A program made the position numbers and the translations under genes. From assembly GCF_002105755.1 (NCBI RefSeq), contig NZ_CP020821.1, forward strand, positions 4,960,001 through 5,024,000: 64,000 nt of DNA, in the 5' to 3' direction. Below are positions 46,366 through 57,893 of this stretch, piece by piece (the stretch's first letter is position 1; each line of letters opens with the position of its first letter). This stretch comes from Mycobacterium colombiense CECT 3035 (GTDB lineage Bacteria; Actinomycetota; Actinomycetes; Mycobacteriales; Mycobacteriaceae). The notes beneath the pieces are model-generated. The model was given only the letters and a program-made list of their open reading frames with translations, was not told the origin of the DNA and did no database searches.

Positions 46366-46971
46366 TCAGCCGCGCAGACCGTCGATGAATGCCTTCGTCT
46401 CGTCCCAGGTGGGCAGCAGGCCGGAGGCGCGCACTTCCTCGAGGCTGGGTGCCGCCGCGTCGCGATCGGACAGGTTGGGCGGCGCCCCGTCCACCAGCGG
46501 CCAGTCGATGGCCAGCGCGGGATCGGTTGCGCGGATCGTGTGTTCGCGCTGCGGGTTGTATTCCGCCGAGCACAGATACATGACCGTCGAATTGTCTTGC
46601 AGCGCCAGGAAGCCATGCCCCAGGCCTTCGGACAAATAGATCGTCCGGTGATCGGTGTCGTCGAGCAGCACCGAATCCCATTGCCCGAACGTCGGCGAAC
46701 CCACCCGAATGTCGACGACGACGTCGAACACCGAACCACGAACGCAGGTCACGTACTTCGCCTGGCTGGGCGGCACCTCGGCGAAATGCAGTCCGCGCAG
46801 CACACCGGCCGACGACACCGAGCAGTTGGCTTGCCGGACGTCGAGGCGATGACCGGCGAAGGAGCGGAACCCCTTGTCGGTGAGCCATTCGAAGAAGTGG
46901 CCGCGCGAATCGCCGTGCACGGCAGGGGTGATCTCCCAGGCGCCGGGAACTTTCAGTTCGCGAACATCCAC
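46366..46971 (-). CDS. rmlC: dTDP-4-dehydrorhamnose 3,5-epimerase
   Basis: The 201-residue cupin enzyme performs the third step to dTDP-L-rhamnose, needed for the arabinogalactan linker. The catalytic His is in GVLRGLHFAEVPPSQAKY, and GHGFLALQDNSTVMYLCS is typical. I chose GTG 46971 (VDVRELKVPGAWEI), one base after the rmlB stop, giving about the M. tuberculosis length (Rv3465); GTG 46983 would overlap rmlB. Confidence 0.94.
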   Translation of the reverse strand: MDVRELKVPGAWEITPAVHGDSRGHFFEWLTDKGFRSFAGHRLDVRQANCSVSSAGVLRGLHFAEVPPSQAKYVTCVRGSVFDVVVDIRVGSPTFGQWDSVLLDDTDHRTIYLSEGLGHGFLALQDNSTVMYLCSAEYNPQREHTIRATDPALAIDWPLVDGAPPNLSDRDAAAPSLEEVRASGLLPTWDETKAFIDGLRG

Positions 46972-46972
46972 G

Positions 46973-47980
<1,008 letters not shown>

Positions 47981-47994
47981 ACGGAGCCGATCGG

Positions 47995-48861
47995 TCAGTT
48001 GGCGGCAGTTAGCCCCAGAGGTCCGGCCAATTCGCTTAGCGCAGGTAGCAGCGTTTCCTCGTCGTGCCCGCCCAGCACCTGGATCGCCACGTGGTCGGCT
48101 CCGGCCTCCAGATGTTCACCCAACCGCCGCGCGATGTCCTCCGGGGTGCCATAGGCGACCACCGAGTCGATCAGCCGGTCGCTGCCGGGCTTGTGCACGT
48201 CGGCTTCGGTGAACCCCAGCCGCAGCCAGTTGTTCACGTAGTTGCTCAGGCCCAGGTAGAACTCGACGGTCTGACGCCCGATCGCGCGCGCCCGCTCCGC
48301 GTCGGTGGTCAGCACCACCTTGTGCTCGGGCGCCAAATACACCGCACCGCCGAGTAACTCGCGCGCCTTGGCGGTGTGTTCGGGGGTGGTCAGGTAGGGG
48401 TGCGCGCCGGCGCTGCGCCGTGCCGCCAGACCCAGCACCCGCGGCCCGAGCGCCGCGAGCACCCGCCGGCTGGTCGGCACCAGCGCGGCGTCGAGTTCGT
48501 CGAGGTAGGAGACCAGGGCGTCGTATGGCTTCACGTATTCCTGGGTGTGCTCGGGGTGGCCCACCCCGATGCCCAGCAAAAACCTTCCCGGATGGCCGGA
48601 TTCGATGCGGTGGAAGGATTCGGCGACGTCCGGGGCGGGCGCCGACCAGATGTTGACGATCCCCGTGGCAAGCTGCAGCGACGTCGTGCGCGCCAGGGCG
48701 GGTTCGGCCCAGGACAGATCGGCGTCCGGTGATCCGCCGATCCACGCGGCGCCGTAGCCCAGCGACTCGATGCCCGCGGCCAACTCGGGGGAGACGGATC
48801 GGGTGGGCAACCACACGCCGTACCGCCCCAGCTCGGGTTTGAGCGAAACTCCCTCGGTCAT
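47995..48861 (-). CDS. Luciferase-like F420-dependent oxidoreductase (TIGR03620-like), copy 2
   Basis: The 288-residue luciferase-like protein has [55 protein letters not shown] and [20 protein letters not shown]. It corresponds in place to Rv3463. It is followed by rmlB on the same strand and preceded by a close paralogue 18 nt upstream. The reaction is unknown; F420 use is inferred from the family. Confidence 0.87.
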   Translation of the reverse strand: MTEGVSLKPELGRYGVWLPTRSVSPELAAGIESLGYGAAWIGGSPDADLSWAEPALARTTSLQLATGIVNIWSAPAPDVAESFHRIESGHPGRFLLGIGVGHPEHTQEYVKPYDALVSYLDELDAALVPTSRRVLAALGPRVLGLAARRSAGAHPYLTTPEHTAKARELLGGAVYLAPEHKVVLTTDAERARAIGRQTVEFYLGLSNYVNNWLRLGFTEADVHKPGSDRLIDSVVAYGTPEDIARRLGEHLEAGADHVAIQVLGGHDEETLLPALSELAGPLGLTAAN

Positions 48862-48879
48862 CTGCTCCCCCTCGCCGTG

Positions 48880-49728
48880 TCAGGACTGCTTCAACCCCAG
48901 CGGCCCGGCCAGCTCGGCCAGCGCCGAGACCAGGTTTTCATCCTTCGTCAGAACCTGCACGGGGACGTGATCGGCGCCCGCGTCGAGGTGTTCTTTGAGC
49001 CGCGCCGCGATCTGGTCCACGGTGCCATACGCCACCACCGCGTCCACCAGACGGTCGCTGCCGGGGCGGGTGATCTCGTCCTCGCTGAAACCCAGCCGCT
49101 TCCAGTTGTTTCGGTAGTTGGCGAGGTTGAAATAGATGTCGAGCGCCTTGCGGCCGACCGTCCGCGCCTTCTGGGCGTCGGTGGTCAGGATCGCCTTGTG
49201 CTCGGGCGCCAGGAACGCCGACGGGCCGATGATCTCGCGGGCCCGCGCGGTGTGTTCCGGGGTGGTCAGGTACGGGTGCGCCCCGGCCGAGCGCTCAGCG
49301 GACAGCTTGAGCACGCGCGGGCCCAGCGCAGCCACCACGCGGCGGTTGGCGGGCACGCCGTAGTCATCGAGCTGCTTGAGGTAGTCGGTGAGCGCGTCGT
49401 AGGGCTTGCGGTACTCGGTGTGCGCCTCGGGATGACCGACGCCGATGCCCAGCAGGAACCGGCCCGGGTACGCCTTGTCGATGCGGTGAAAGGATTCGGC
49501 CACCGGCTTGGCGGCGGCGGTCCAGATGTTGACGATGCCGGTGCCCACCTGCAACGTCGTGGTCGCCTCCAAGAGGGGCTCGACCCAGGCCAGCTCGGCG
49601 GGCGGCGAACCGCCGACCCAGACGGCGCCGTAGCCCAGCGCCTCGATGTCCCTGGCCTGTTCGGGTGTGACGCCGCGTCCGAACGATCCGAACCGGCCCA
49701 GATTGGGTTTGCTCGCTGCATCGGTCAT
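48880..49728 (-). CDS. Luciferase-like F420-dependent oxidoreductase (TIGR03620-like), copy 1
   Basis: The 282-residue tandem paralogue has [40 protein letters not shown] and [21 protein letters not shown]. tuberculosis has one gene at this place, so this is a lineage duplication. It is co-oriented with the histidine kinase upstream (28-nt gap). Confidence 0.87.
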   Translation of the reverse strand: MTDAASKPNLGRFGSFGRGVTPEQARDIEALGYGAVWVGGSPPAELAWVEPLLEATTTLQVGTGIVNIWTAAAKPVAESFHRIDKAYPGRFLLGIGVGHPEAHTEYRKPYDALTDYLKQLDDYGVPANRRVVAALGPRVLKLSAERSAGAHPYLTTPEHTARAREIIGPSAFLAPEHKAILTTDAQKARTVGRKALDIYFNLANYRNNWKRLGFSEDEITRPGSDRLVDAVVAYGTVDQIAARLKEHLDAGADHVPVQVLTKDENLVSALAELAGPLGLKQS

Positions 49729-49756
49729 GGTGTTCCCAACCTGCGTCCCGCGGCGG

Positions 49757-51307
49757 CTATTCCGGGTCGGCTACATCCTCGTCGGGATCGTCGAGAACGG
49801 CACCGGCGACGCCGGCGGCGGGCGGCTCCAGCGGCAGCAGCACGATGAACCGGGTGTCGCCGGGTCTCGACTCCACCCGCAGGTCCCCGCGGTGCTTCTT
49901 CACCACGATGTTGAACGCCAGGTCCAGGCCCAGCCCGGTGCCCTCACCGAAGGGCTTGGTGGTGAAGAACGGCTCGAAGATGTGCTCGCGGATGTCCTCG
50001 GGTATGCCCGGCCCGGTGTCGCAGATCTCGATGCGCGCCAGCGTCTCGCCCTCCCGGCAGGTGCGGATGGTCAGGGTGCCGCCGCTATCGCGCATCGCGG
50101 CGATCGCGTTGTCGATGATGTTGGTCCACACCTGATTGAGATCGCCTGGGTAGCAAGGGATTTCGGGCAGCGTCTGGTCGAACTCCTTGACCACCGTGAT
50201 GGTGGGGTTCGTACCCGCGTCCCTGCTCGGGTCCTTGGTCAATCGATCGGCGAACATCACCAGCGTGCTGCGCAGCAGATCGTGCACGTTGGTCACCTGG
50301 AACGGGGCCCGATCCAGCTGCGAATACTGCTTGGCGTCGGCGACCAGCGCCGAAATCCGTTTGCTCGCTTCGAGAATCTGGTTCATCAGCAGCTCGCTCT
50401 CGATGGTGTAGTTGATCCATCGGATCGCCTGCTCCAGCGATGTCGACGCGAGCTCCTCGGTGACCGCGGAGATCCGCTCCAGCCAATCGGTGTCGATGCC
50501 GCCCTCGACGAACGTCGGCGCGATGTCCCACCCGCCGTCGATGCCGTGGTCTTCCAGCCAGTCGCCAACGGCGTCCTCGCGGTCGGAAGTCTCCAGCGCG
50601 CTCAAATGCTGCGACCCTCCGGGAGCGGCCGACTTGGCGACCTGCTCGGCGACCCGCTCCTGCAGCCGCACCAGGGCGCTCAACGCCTCGGGCGTGATGG
50701 TGCCGTCGGCGAGCATCGCGAGCTTGTGGCGCATGTTGGCCACGCGTTCGCGCAGGTCCGCCGCGGACCGCGAGATCGCCGCGGCGGGATTGTTCAGCTG
50801 GTGTGTCAGCCCCGCCGACAGCCGGCCCAGCGCCAGCAGCTTCTCCCGGTTGTCGATGATCCGGCGGGTGCGGTCGGTGCCCACGGCGATGCCGTCGAGC
50901 AGGTGCACCGCCATCGGGAACTGGTCGCGCATGAACTGCGCGAACACCGGGGCGTCCATCACGAAGAAGCGTGACGGCTTGGTCACGTGCACCGAGGCGT
51001 CGTAGTTCTTCTGCTTGCCTCCGGTGAACGCCCGCCAGGCCCCGCAGTACACGCCGCGCTGCGAGGTCCGGTTGGTCTCGATGTCCTGGCCGCCGGAGAG
51101 CTTGGTCATGGTCAGCTCCCCGTCGATCAGGACGTAGAAGCAGGTCGCCGGTTCGCCCTCGACACAGATCGGGCCCGGTTCGTAGTGCTGGATGTGCCCG
51201 TTGCTGCACAGCACCGCGAGCTGCTCGTCGGTGAGCGCCTCGAACAGGAACAGGCTGCGCAGCTCGTCGGGCTCACACGGCATGGGCCTCGCTTCGGCGG
51301 CGGTCAT
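49757..51307 (-). CDS. Sensor histidine kinase with cyclic-nucleotide-binding-like domain
   Basis: The 516-residue protein has an N-terminal cNMP-binding-type domain (about 15-135, [20 protein letters not shown]), a dimerisation helix with the phospho-His in [16 protein letters not shown], and an HATPase domain with the N box [16 protein letters not shown]1 DTGPGIP and G2 [13 protein letters not shown]. There is no membrane helix, so it is cytosolic. It is coupled to the upstream receiver/reductase fusion (7-nt gap). Confidence 0.9.
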   Translation of the reverse strand: MTAAEARPMPCEPDELRSLFLFEALTDEQLAVLCSNGHIQHYEPGPICVEGEPATCFYVLIDGELTMTKLSGGQDIETNRTSQRGVYCGAWRAFTGGKQKNYDASVHVTKPSRFFVMDAPVFAQFMRDQFPMAVHLLDGIAVGTDRTRRIIDNREKLLALGRLSAGLTHQLNNPAAAISRSAADLRERVANMRHKLAMLADGTITPEALSALVRLQERVAEQVAKSAAPGGSQHLSALETSDREDAVGDWLEDHGIDGGWDIAPTFVEGGIDTDWLERISAVTEELASTSLEQAIRWINYTIESELLMNQILEASKRISALVADAKQYSQLDRAPFQVTNVHDLLRSTLVMFADRLTKDPSRDAGTNPTITVVKEFDQTLPEIPCYPGDLNQVWTNIIDNAIAAMRDSGGTLTIRTCREGETLARIEICDTGPGIPEDIREHIFEPFFTTKPFGEGTGLGLDLAFNIVVKKHRGDLRVESRPGDTRFIVLLPLEPPAAGVAGAVLDDPDEDVADPE

Positions 51308-51314
51308 GCTCCTC

Positions 51315-52979
51315 CTAGTTCTCGGCCAGGTATCGGTGCACCAGCATCACCGCCATCGACCCTTCACCGACGGCGGCGGCGACCCGTTTGGCGGAGGTGG
51401 CGCGGACGTCGCCGGTGGCGAACACCCCGGGCACGCTGGTCTCCAGGTGATGCGGCGGGCGTTCCAGCGTCCAGCCGCACACGTTGCGCAGGTCCGGGCC
51501 GGTCAAGATGAAGCCGTGGTCGTCGCGGGCCAGCACCCCGTCCAGCCAGTCGGTGCGCGGGGCGGCGCCGATGAAGATGAACATCCGGCCGCAGGTGACG
51601 TCCTCGGTTTGGCCGGTGCGGTTGTTGACCAGCCGCAGCTGCTCGAGGTGCCCGTCGCCGGTAGCGCGCTGCACCTCGGTGCAGGTCAGCACGTTGATCT
51701 TGGGGTTCGCCTCGATCTGCTGGATCAGGTAGTAGGACATCGACGCCTCCAGCGACGGCGCCCGCACCACGATGTTGACCGACTTGGCCGTCCGGGACAG
51801 GTACATCGCGGCCTGGCCGGCCGAATTGGCCCCGCCGATCACGTAGACCTCTTCGTCCTCGCAATCCGAGGCGACCGAGATCGCCGCGCCGTAGTGGACG
51901 CCGCACCCGGTCAGCTCGCTGCAGCCCTCGGCCTGCAGCTGGCGGTAGGCGACCCCGGTGGCCAGGATGACCGCGTGCGCGTCGATCGACCCGCCGTCGG
52001 CGAACCGCACGGTCCGCTTGGAGCCGTTCACCTCGAGGGCGGTGGCCTTGCGGGCGGTGATCAGCTCGGCGCCGAACTTCTCCGCCTGCCGCCGCGCCCG
52101 GTCGGCCAGCTGCCCGCCCGACACCCCGTCGGGGAAGCCCAGGTAGTTCTCGATGCGCGAGCTTTGCCCGGCCTGGCCACCGGTGGCGGTGTGCTCGATG
52201 AGCACCGTGCGCAGCCCCTCGGAGGCGCCGTACACGGCCGCGGCCAGGCCCGCGGGCCCGCCGCCGACCACGATCAGGTCGTAGAACTCCTGCGACGGCG
52301 TGGTGGTCAGGCCCAGGGTCTCGGCCAGTTGCGCGTCGGTCGGTTCGACCAGGGTGTCGCCGCGCTGGGTGACCACCACCGGCAGCCGCCTGCCGTCCTC
52401 GCCGGCCGCGGTGAGCAACCGCTCGCCGGCGGGTTCGTCGGCCATGAACCAGGTGTAGTAAAGGCCGTTGCGGGCCAGGAAGTCGCGGACCTGCCAGGAC
52501 CGCGCCGACCAGCGGTGGCCGATCACCTTGGTGTGCGGGATGGGGTGCTCGGGTGCGGCCCGCCAGGCGTCCAGCAGCCCGTCGATGACGGGGTAGAACT
52601 TCTCCTCCGGCGGATCCCACGGCTTGAGCAGGTAGTGGTCCAGGTCGACGACGTTGATCGCGTCGATGGCGGCGTGGGTGTCGGCGTAGGCGGTCAGCAA
52701 CACGCGGCGCGCCGCCGGGTACAGGTCCATCGCCTGCTCGAGGAACTCGATGCCGCTCATCTGCGGCATCCGGTAGTCGGCGATCAGCAGCGCGACCGTC
52801 TCGCCGCGCAACTTGAGCTCCTTGAGCGTGCCCAGCGCGTCGGGCCCGGACTCCGCGCGCACGATCCGGTGCTCCTCGCCGTAGTGGCGGCGCAGGTCGC
52901 GGGCGACCGCCCGGGACACCGAGGGATCGTCGTCGACGGTCAGCATGACGGGCTTGCGCTGGCTTGAGGGGTTGGTCAT
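51315..52979 (-). CDS. Response-regulator receiver fused to thioredoxin-reductase-like flavoprotein
   Basis: The 554-residue fusion has a receiver domain at 1-125 (acidic pocket DDD, phospho-acceptor Asp68 in LIADYRMPQ, Lys in YLLKPWD), a linker, then a two-Rossmann flavoprotein (VVGGGPAGLAAAVYGASEGL for FAD, YVIGGANSAGQAAMYLS for NAD(P)H). The redox CxxC of thioredoxin reductases is missing: the region reads GCGVHYGAAISVAS. It probably passes electrons to another partner or acts as a signal output. The adjacent kinase is its likely partner. Confidence 0.88.
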   Translation of the reverse strand: MTNPSSQRKPVMLTVDDDPSVSRAVARDLRRHYGEEHRIVRAESGPDALGTLKELKLRGETVALLIADYRMPQMSGIEFLEQAMDLYPAARRVLLTAYADTHAAIDAINVVDLDHYLLKPWDPPEEKFYPVIDGLLDAWRAAPEHPIPHTKVIGHRWSARSWQVRDFLARNGLYYTWFMADEPAGERLLTAAGEDGRRLPVVVTQRGDTLVEPTDAQLAETLGLTTTPSQEFYDLIVVGGGPAGLAAAVYGASEGLRTVLIEHTATGGQAGQSSRIENYLGFPDGVSGGQLADRARRQAEKFGAELITARKATALEVNGSKRTVRFADGGSIDAHAVILATGVAYRQLQAEGCSELTGCGVHYGAAISVASDCEDEEVYVIGGANSAGQAAMYLSRTAKSVNIVVRAPSLEASMSYYLIQQIEANPKINVLTCTEVQRATGDGHLEQLRLVNNRTGQTEDVTCGRMFIFIGAAPRTDWLDGVLARDDHGFILTGPDLRNVCGWTLERPPHHLETSVPGVFATGDVRATSAKRVAAAVGEGSMAVMLVHRYLAEN

Positions 52980-53231
52980 CGGCGTTAAGTATGCGCTCGT
53001 CAGCAGCCGTGTGGGAGGCCGAGCGGGCGGGCCGCGTTCCGCCGGCAGCGATTTTGGTGGAGCGAGAATAACCAGGTATCGTGGAACAACGGTGCGGCAT
53101 CCGCGCCGACTTTTTGTGTGCCAAGTCCCTAGGAATTTCCTGTCACCGGCTCACGTTCCAAGTCGGTGCAGTGTCGCGTCGGATCGGCGCAGACGAGAAC
53201 GAAACTATACGACGAGGACTCTTAACTAGTT
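52980..53231 (+). promoter_or_regulatory. Region upstream of infA
   Basis: This 252-bp gap separates the reductase fusion from infA, which face away from each other. It must hold the promoter of the alpha operon. CTATAC (around 53206) could be a -10, but I cannot place the site securely. No gene is evident. Confidence 0.35.
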
Positions 53232-53453
53232 ATGGCCAAGAAGGACGGCGCCATCGAGGTGGAAGGCCGGGTGGTCGAGCCTCTGCCCAATGCGATGTTC
53301 CGCATTGAGCTGGAGAACGGTCACAAGGTGCTTGCCCACATCAGCGGCAAGATGCGGCAGCACTACATCCGCATCCTGCCCGAGGACCGGGTGGTGGTGG
53401 AGTTGTCTCCCTACGACCTGTCCCGCGGCCGCATCGTTTACCGGTACAAGTAA
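53232..53453 (+). CDS. infA: Translation initiation factor IF-1
   Basis: The 73-residue S1-like OB-fold protein is the standard IF-1 ([20 protein letters not shown] and [21 protein letters not shown]). It begins the infA-rpmJ-rpsM-rpsK-rpsD-rpoA-rplQ set. It corresponds to Rv3462c. Confidence 0.98.
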
Positions 53454-53507
53454 CGCGCCTGACCTACCAGCAATCTACGAACGAATACAGAACAGGATCG
53501 AACAGCC

Positions 53508-53621
53508 GTGAAGGTGAACCCGAGCGTCAAGCCAATCTGTGACAAGTGCAGGGTGATCCGTCGGCATGGGCGGGTCATGGTGATCTGCTCCGATCCGCGC
53601 CACAAGCAGCGCCAGGGCTGA
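53508..53621 (+). CDS. rpmJ: 50S ribosomal protein L36, zinc form
   Basis: The 37-residue product is L36, with zinc ligands Cys11, Cys14, Cys27 and His32 ([22 protein letters not shown]). The start is GTG at 53508. It lies between infA and rpsM as in other actinobacteria. Confidence 0.95.
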
Positions 53622-53783
53622 TCCGCCCCGACCGCGACACAACTGAATGCAGACCTCCCAGCACCACTGAGCGAATAGGTCGCTCATCACGCCCGGACGG
53701 AGGCCGGGCCCCGGTAAAACCCAGATGGGGCCGGGAACGGGCTGGGATCAGACCTCCGCCTAGAAAAAGAGGAAACGCCACCT

Positions 53784-54158
53784 ATGGCTCGACTAGTAGG
53801 CGTCGATCTTCCGCGTGACAAGCGGATGGAGATCGCGCTGACCTACATCTTCGGCGTCGGCCGCACCCGGTCGAACGAGATCCTGGCCGCTACCGGCATC
53901 GACCGGAACCTGCGCACCCGGGACCTGACCGATGACCAGCTGACCCACTTGCGTGACTACATCGAAGCGAACCTGAAGGTGGAGGGTGACCTGCGCCGCG
54001 AGGTTCAGGCCGACATCCGGCGCAAGATCGAGATTGGTTGCTACCAGGGCCTGCGGCACCGCCGCGGCCTGCCGGTGCGCGGCCAGCGGACCAAGACCAA
54101 CGCGCGCACCCGCAAGGGCCCCAAGCGCACCATCGCCGGCAAGAAGAAGGCCAGGTAA
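53784..54158 (+). CDS. rpsM: 30S ribosomal protein S13
   Basis: The 124-residue product has the S13 start [20 protein letters not shown] and the basic C-terminal [21 protein letters not shown]13 forms bridges to the 50S subunit. An AGAGGAAA ribosome binding site lies before the ATG, after a 162-nt leader. Confidence 0.97.
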   Translation: MARLVGVDLPRDKRMEIALTYIFGVGRTRSNEILAATGIDRNLRTRDLTDDQLTHLRDYIEANLKVEGDLRREVQADIRRKIEIGCYQGLRHRRGLPVRGQRTKTNARTRKGPKRTIAGKKKAR

Positions 54159-54164
54159 TCACCC

Positions 54165-54581
54165 ATGCCACCAGCCAAGAAGGCAGCCGCTGCCCCCAAG
54201 AAGGGGCAGAAGACCCGTCGCCGGGAAAAGAAGAACGTCCCGCACGGTGCCGCCCACATCAAGAGCACGTTCAACAACACGATCGTGACCATCACCGACC
54301 CGCAGGGCAACGTCATCGCCTGGGCGTCGTCGGGCCACGTCGGGTTCAAGGGCTCGCGGAAGTCGACGCCGTTCGCCGCGCAGCTGGCCGCCGAGAACGC
54401 GGCCCGCAAGGCGCAGGAGCACGGCGTCAAGAAGGTCGACGTGTTCGTGAAGGGCCCGGGCTCGGGCCGGGAGACGGCGATCCGGTCGCTGCAGGCCGCC
54501 GGTCTGGAGGTCGGCGCGATCTCCGACGTCACCCCCCAGCCGCACAACGGCGTTCGTCCCCCCAAGCGCAGAAGGGTCTAG
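54165..54581 (+). CDS. rpsK: 30S ribosomal protein S11
   Basis: The 138-residue product is S11 of the 30S platform, with a Lys/Ala-rich N-terminal tail, then [20 protein letters not shown] and the C-terminal [20 protein letters not shown]. It is 6 nt from rpsM. Confidence 0.97.
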   Translation: MPPAKKAAAAPKKGQKTRRREKKNVPHGAAHIKSTFNNTIVTITDPQGNVIAWASSGHVGFKGSRKSTPFAAQLAAENAARKAQEHGVKKVDVFVKGPGSGRETAIRSLQAAGLEVGAISDVTPQPHNGVRPPKRRRV

Positions 54582-54591
54582 GAGATAACCA

Positions 54592-55197
54592 ATGGCTCGT
54601 TACACCGGACCCGTTACCCGCAAGTCGCGCCGGCTGCGCACCGACCTCGTCGGCGGCGACCAGGCGTTCGAGAAGCGCCCCTACCCGCCCGGCCAGCACG
54701 GCCGCGCGCGGATCAAGGAGAGCGAATACCTGCTGCAGCTGCAGGAGAAGCAGAAGGCCCGCTTCACCTACGGCGTGATGGAAAAGCAGTTCCGTCGCTA
54801 CTACGAAGAGGCCGTGCGCCAGCCCGGTAAGACGGGTGAAGAGCTGCTGCGCATCCTGGAAAGCCGGCTGGACAACGTCGTGTACCGCGCCGGCCTGGCC
54901 CGCACCCGCCGGATGGCGCGGCAGCTGGTCAGCCACGGACACTTCAGCGTCAACGGCGTGCACGTCAACGTGCCCAGCTACCGGGTGTCGCAGTACGACA
55001 TCATCGACGTGCGGGACGGCTCGCTGAACACCGTGCCGTTCCAGATCGCGCGGGAGACGGCGGGCGATCGCCCGATCCCGAGCTGGCTGCAGGTGGTGGG
55101 GGAGCGTCAGCGCATCCTCGTGCACCAGCTGCCCGAGCGGGCGCAGATCGACGTGCCGCTCGCCGAGCAGCTCATCGTCGAGTTCTACTCGAAGTAA
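54592..55197 (+). CDS. rpsD: 30S ribosomal protein S4
   Basis: The 201-residue product is S4, a primary 16S-binding and assembly protein. It has the S4 RNA-binding block ESRLDNVVYRAGLARTRRMA and QLVSHGHFSVNGVHVNVPSY. The N-terminus lacks the cysteines seen in zinc-type S4. Confidence 0.97.
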   Translation: MARYTGPVTRKSRRLRTDLVGGDQAFEKRPYPPGQHGRARIKESEYLLQLQEKQKARFTYGVMEKQFRRYYEEAVRQPGKTGEELLRILESRLDNVVYRAGLARTRRMARQLVSHGHFSVNGVHVNVPSYRVSQYDIIDVRDGSLNTVPFQIARETAGDRPIPSWLQVVGERQRILVHQLPERAQIDVPLAEQLIVEFYSK

Positions 55198-55244
55198 AGA
55201 CCCCCTGCGCGCAACCCGGCGCAGGTCTTACCGGCATCAAATAG

Positions 55245-56318
<1,074 letters not shown>

Positions 56319-56391
56319 CGACACAACCGACGAAAGTCCGTCCCGGCCCTACCTGATACGGGGGCCGGCCCCCAATGAGGAGATAGTCGCA

Positions 56392-57048
56392 ATGCCCAAG
56401 CCCACCAAGGGACCTCGCCTCGGCGGGTCGTCTTCGCACCAGAAGGCGCTGCTCGCCAACCTGGCCACCTCCCTGTTCGAGCACGGCCGGATCAAGACGA
56501 CCGAGCCCAAGGCGCGGGCGCTGCGGCCCTACGCGGAGAAGCTGATCACCCACGCGAAAAAGGGTGCGCTGCACAACCGTCGAGAGGTGCTGAAGAAGAT
56601 CCGCGACAAGGACGTGGTGCACGCCCTGTTCGCGGAGATCGGCCCGTTCTACGCCGACCGCAACGGCGGCTACACCCGCATCATCAAGGTCGAGCCGCGC
56701 AAGGGCGACAACGCGCCCATGGCCGTGATCGAGCTGGTGCGGGAGAAGACGGTCACCTCCGAGGCCGACCGGGCGCGACGGGTGAAGGCTTCCAAGAAGT
56801 CCGACGCCCCCGTCGCGGCCGCGGCGGCACCTCAGGCGGCTGTCGAGCCTGCCGAGGCCGTCGGCCCGACGGCCGGGGAGGCCACCGCCGAGGTCGAGGA
56901 GACCCAGGCCTCTGAGACCGAGGCCTCGGTGACCGAGGCCGAGCCGACCAAGGCGCAGGCCGAGGCCGAGGACAAGGCCGACAAGGCCGTGGCCGCGCGG
57001 GCGGAAGCCGAAGCCGCCGAGGCGAACGACGAGGCTGACGAGAGTTAG
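56392..57048 (+). CDS. rplQ: 50S ribosomal protein L17 with long acidic C-terminal extension
   Basis: The 218-residue protein has an L17 core in the first ~115 residues ([40 protein letters not shown]). A long Ala/Glu-rich tail follows (from about residue 125), built of AEA/EAE-type repeats and ending NDEADES. M. tuberculosis L17 has 180 residues, so this tail is longer. The tail is probably disordered. Confidence 0.95.
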   Translation: MPKPTKGPRLGGSSSHQKALLANLATSLFEHGRIKTTEPKARALRPYAEKLITHAKKGALHNRREVLKKIRDKDVVHALFAEIGPFYADRNGGYTRIIKVEPRKGDNAPMAVIELVREKTVTSEADRARRVKASKKSDAPVAAAAAPQAAVEPAEAVGPTAGEATAEVEETQASETEASVTEAEPTKAQAEAEDKADKAVAARAEAEAAEANDEADES

Positions 57049-57889
57049 CGAGGACGTCCGTCTGCGGCTTGATATCGCCTACGACGGAACAGGTTTCGCG
57101 GGCTGGGCCGCTCAGGCCGGCCAGCGGACCGTGGCGGGAGTTCTCGACGAGGCGCTGACGACGGTGTTTCGCACGCCGGTGCGGCTGCGCGCGGCGGGAC
57201 GCACCGACGCCGGAGTGCACGCCACCGGGCAGGTGGCTCATGTCGACGTGCCGCCGGAGGCGCTGCCGAACGCGTACCCGCGCGCACCGCGCGTCGGTGA
57301 GCCCGAGTTTCTGCCGCTGCTGCGCCGGCTGGGCCGGTTTTTGCCGACCGACGTCCGGGTGGTCGGCATCGCCCGCGCGCCGGCGGGTTTCGACGCCCGG
57401 TTCTCGGCGCTGCGGCGCCACTACGTGTATCGGCTCTCGACGGCGCCGTGGGGCGTGCAGCCGCTGCAGGCCCGCTACGTCACCGCCTGGCCGCGCCCGC
57501 TGGACGTCGAGGCGATGGCGACCGCATCGCGAGACCTGCTGGGATTGCATGACTTCGCCGCGTTCTGCCGTCACCGCGAGAACGCCACCACCATCCGCGA
57601 CCTGCAGCGGCTGGAGTGGACCCGCGACGGCGACCTTATCACCGCGCAGGTCAGCGCCGACGCGTTCTGCTGGTCGATGGTGCGCTCGCTGGTCGGCGCG
57701 CTGCTGGCCGTCGGCGAACACCGCCGCCCCGTCTCGTATTGCCGCGAATTGCTCAGCGCCACAGAGCGTTCCAGCGACTTCGCGGCCGCGCCCGCCCATG
57801 GGTTGTCGCTGGTCGGTGTCGACTATCCGCCCGATGACCAGCTGGCCGCGCGCAACCTGATCACCCGCGACATCCGCTCGCGCGACTGA
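57035..57889 (+). CDS. truA: tRNA pseudouridine synthase A (start uncertain)
   Basis: TruA makes pseudouridine at tRNA positions 38-40. The catalytic Asp is in [13 protein letters not shown]. The conserved N-terminal strand ([16 protein letters not shown]) lies at 57059-57106, upstream of the only canonical in-frame start (GTG 57131). No ATG, GTG or TTG precedes it in frame after the last stop; CTG 57035 or CTG 57062 are candidates. The first overlaps rplQ by 14 nt. The rest matches Rv3455c. Confidence 0.88.
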   Translation: MTRVSEDVRLRLDIAYDGTGFAGWAAQAGQRTVAGVLDEALTTVFRTPVRLRAAGRTDAGVHATGQVAHVDVPPEALPNAYPRAPRVGEPEFLPLLRRLGRFLPTDVRVVGIARAPAGFDARFSALRRHYVYRLSTAPWGVQPLQARYVTAWPRPLDVEAMATASRDLLGLHDFAAFCRHRENATTIRDLQRLEWTRDGDLITAQVSADAFCWSMVRSLVGALLAVGEHRRPVSYCRELLSATERSSDFAAAPAHGLSLVGVDYPPDDQLAARNLITRDIRSRD

Positions 57890-57893
57890 GCGC

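Noticed and set aside
51192..52967. A 591-codon open frame opposite the reductase fusion
   Set aside because: The minus-strand protein has clear receiver and flavoprotein motifs; the antisense translation has none.
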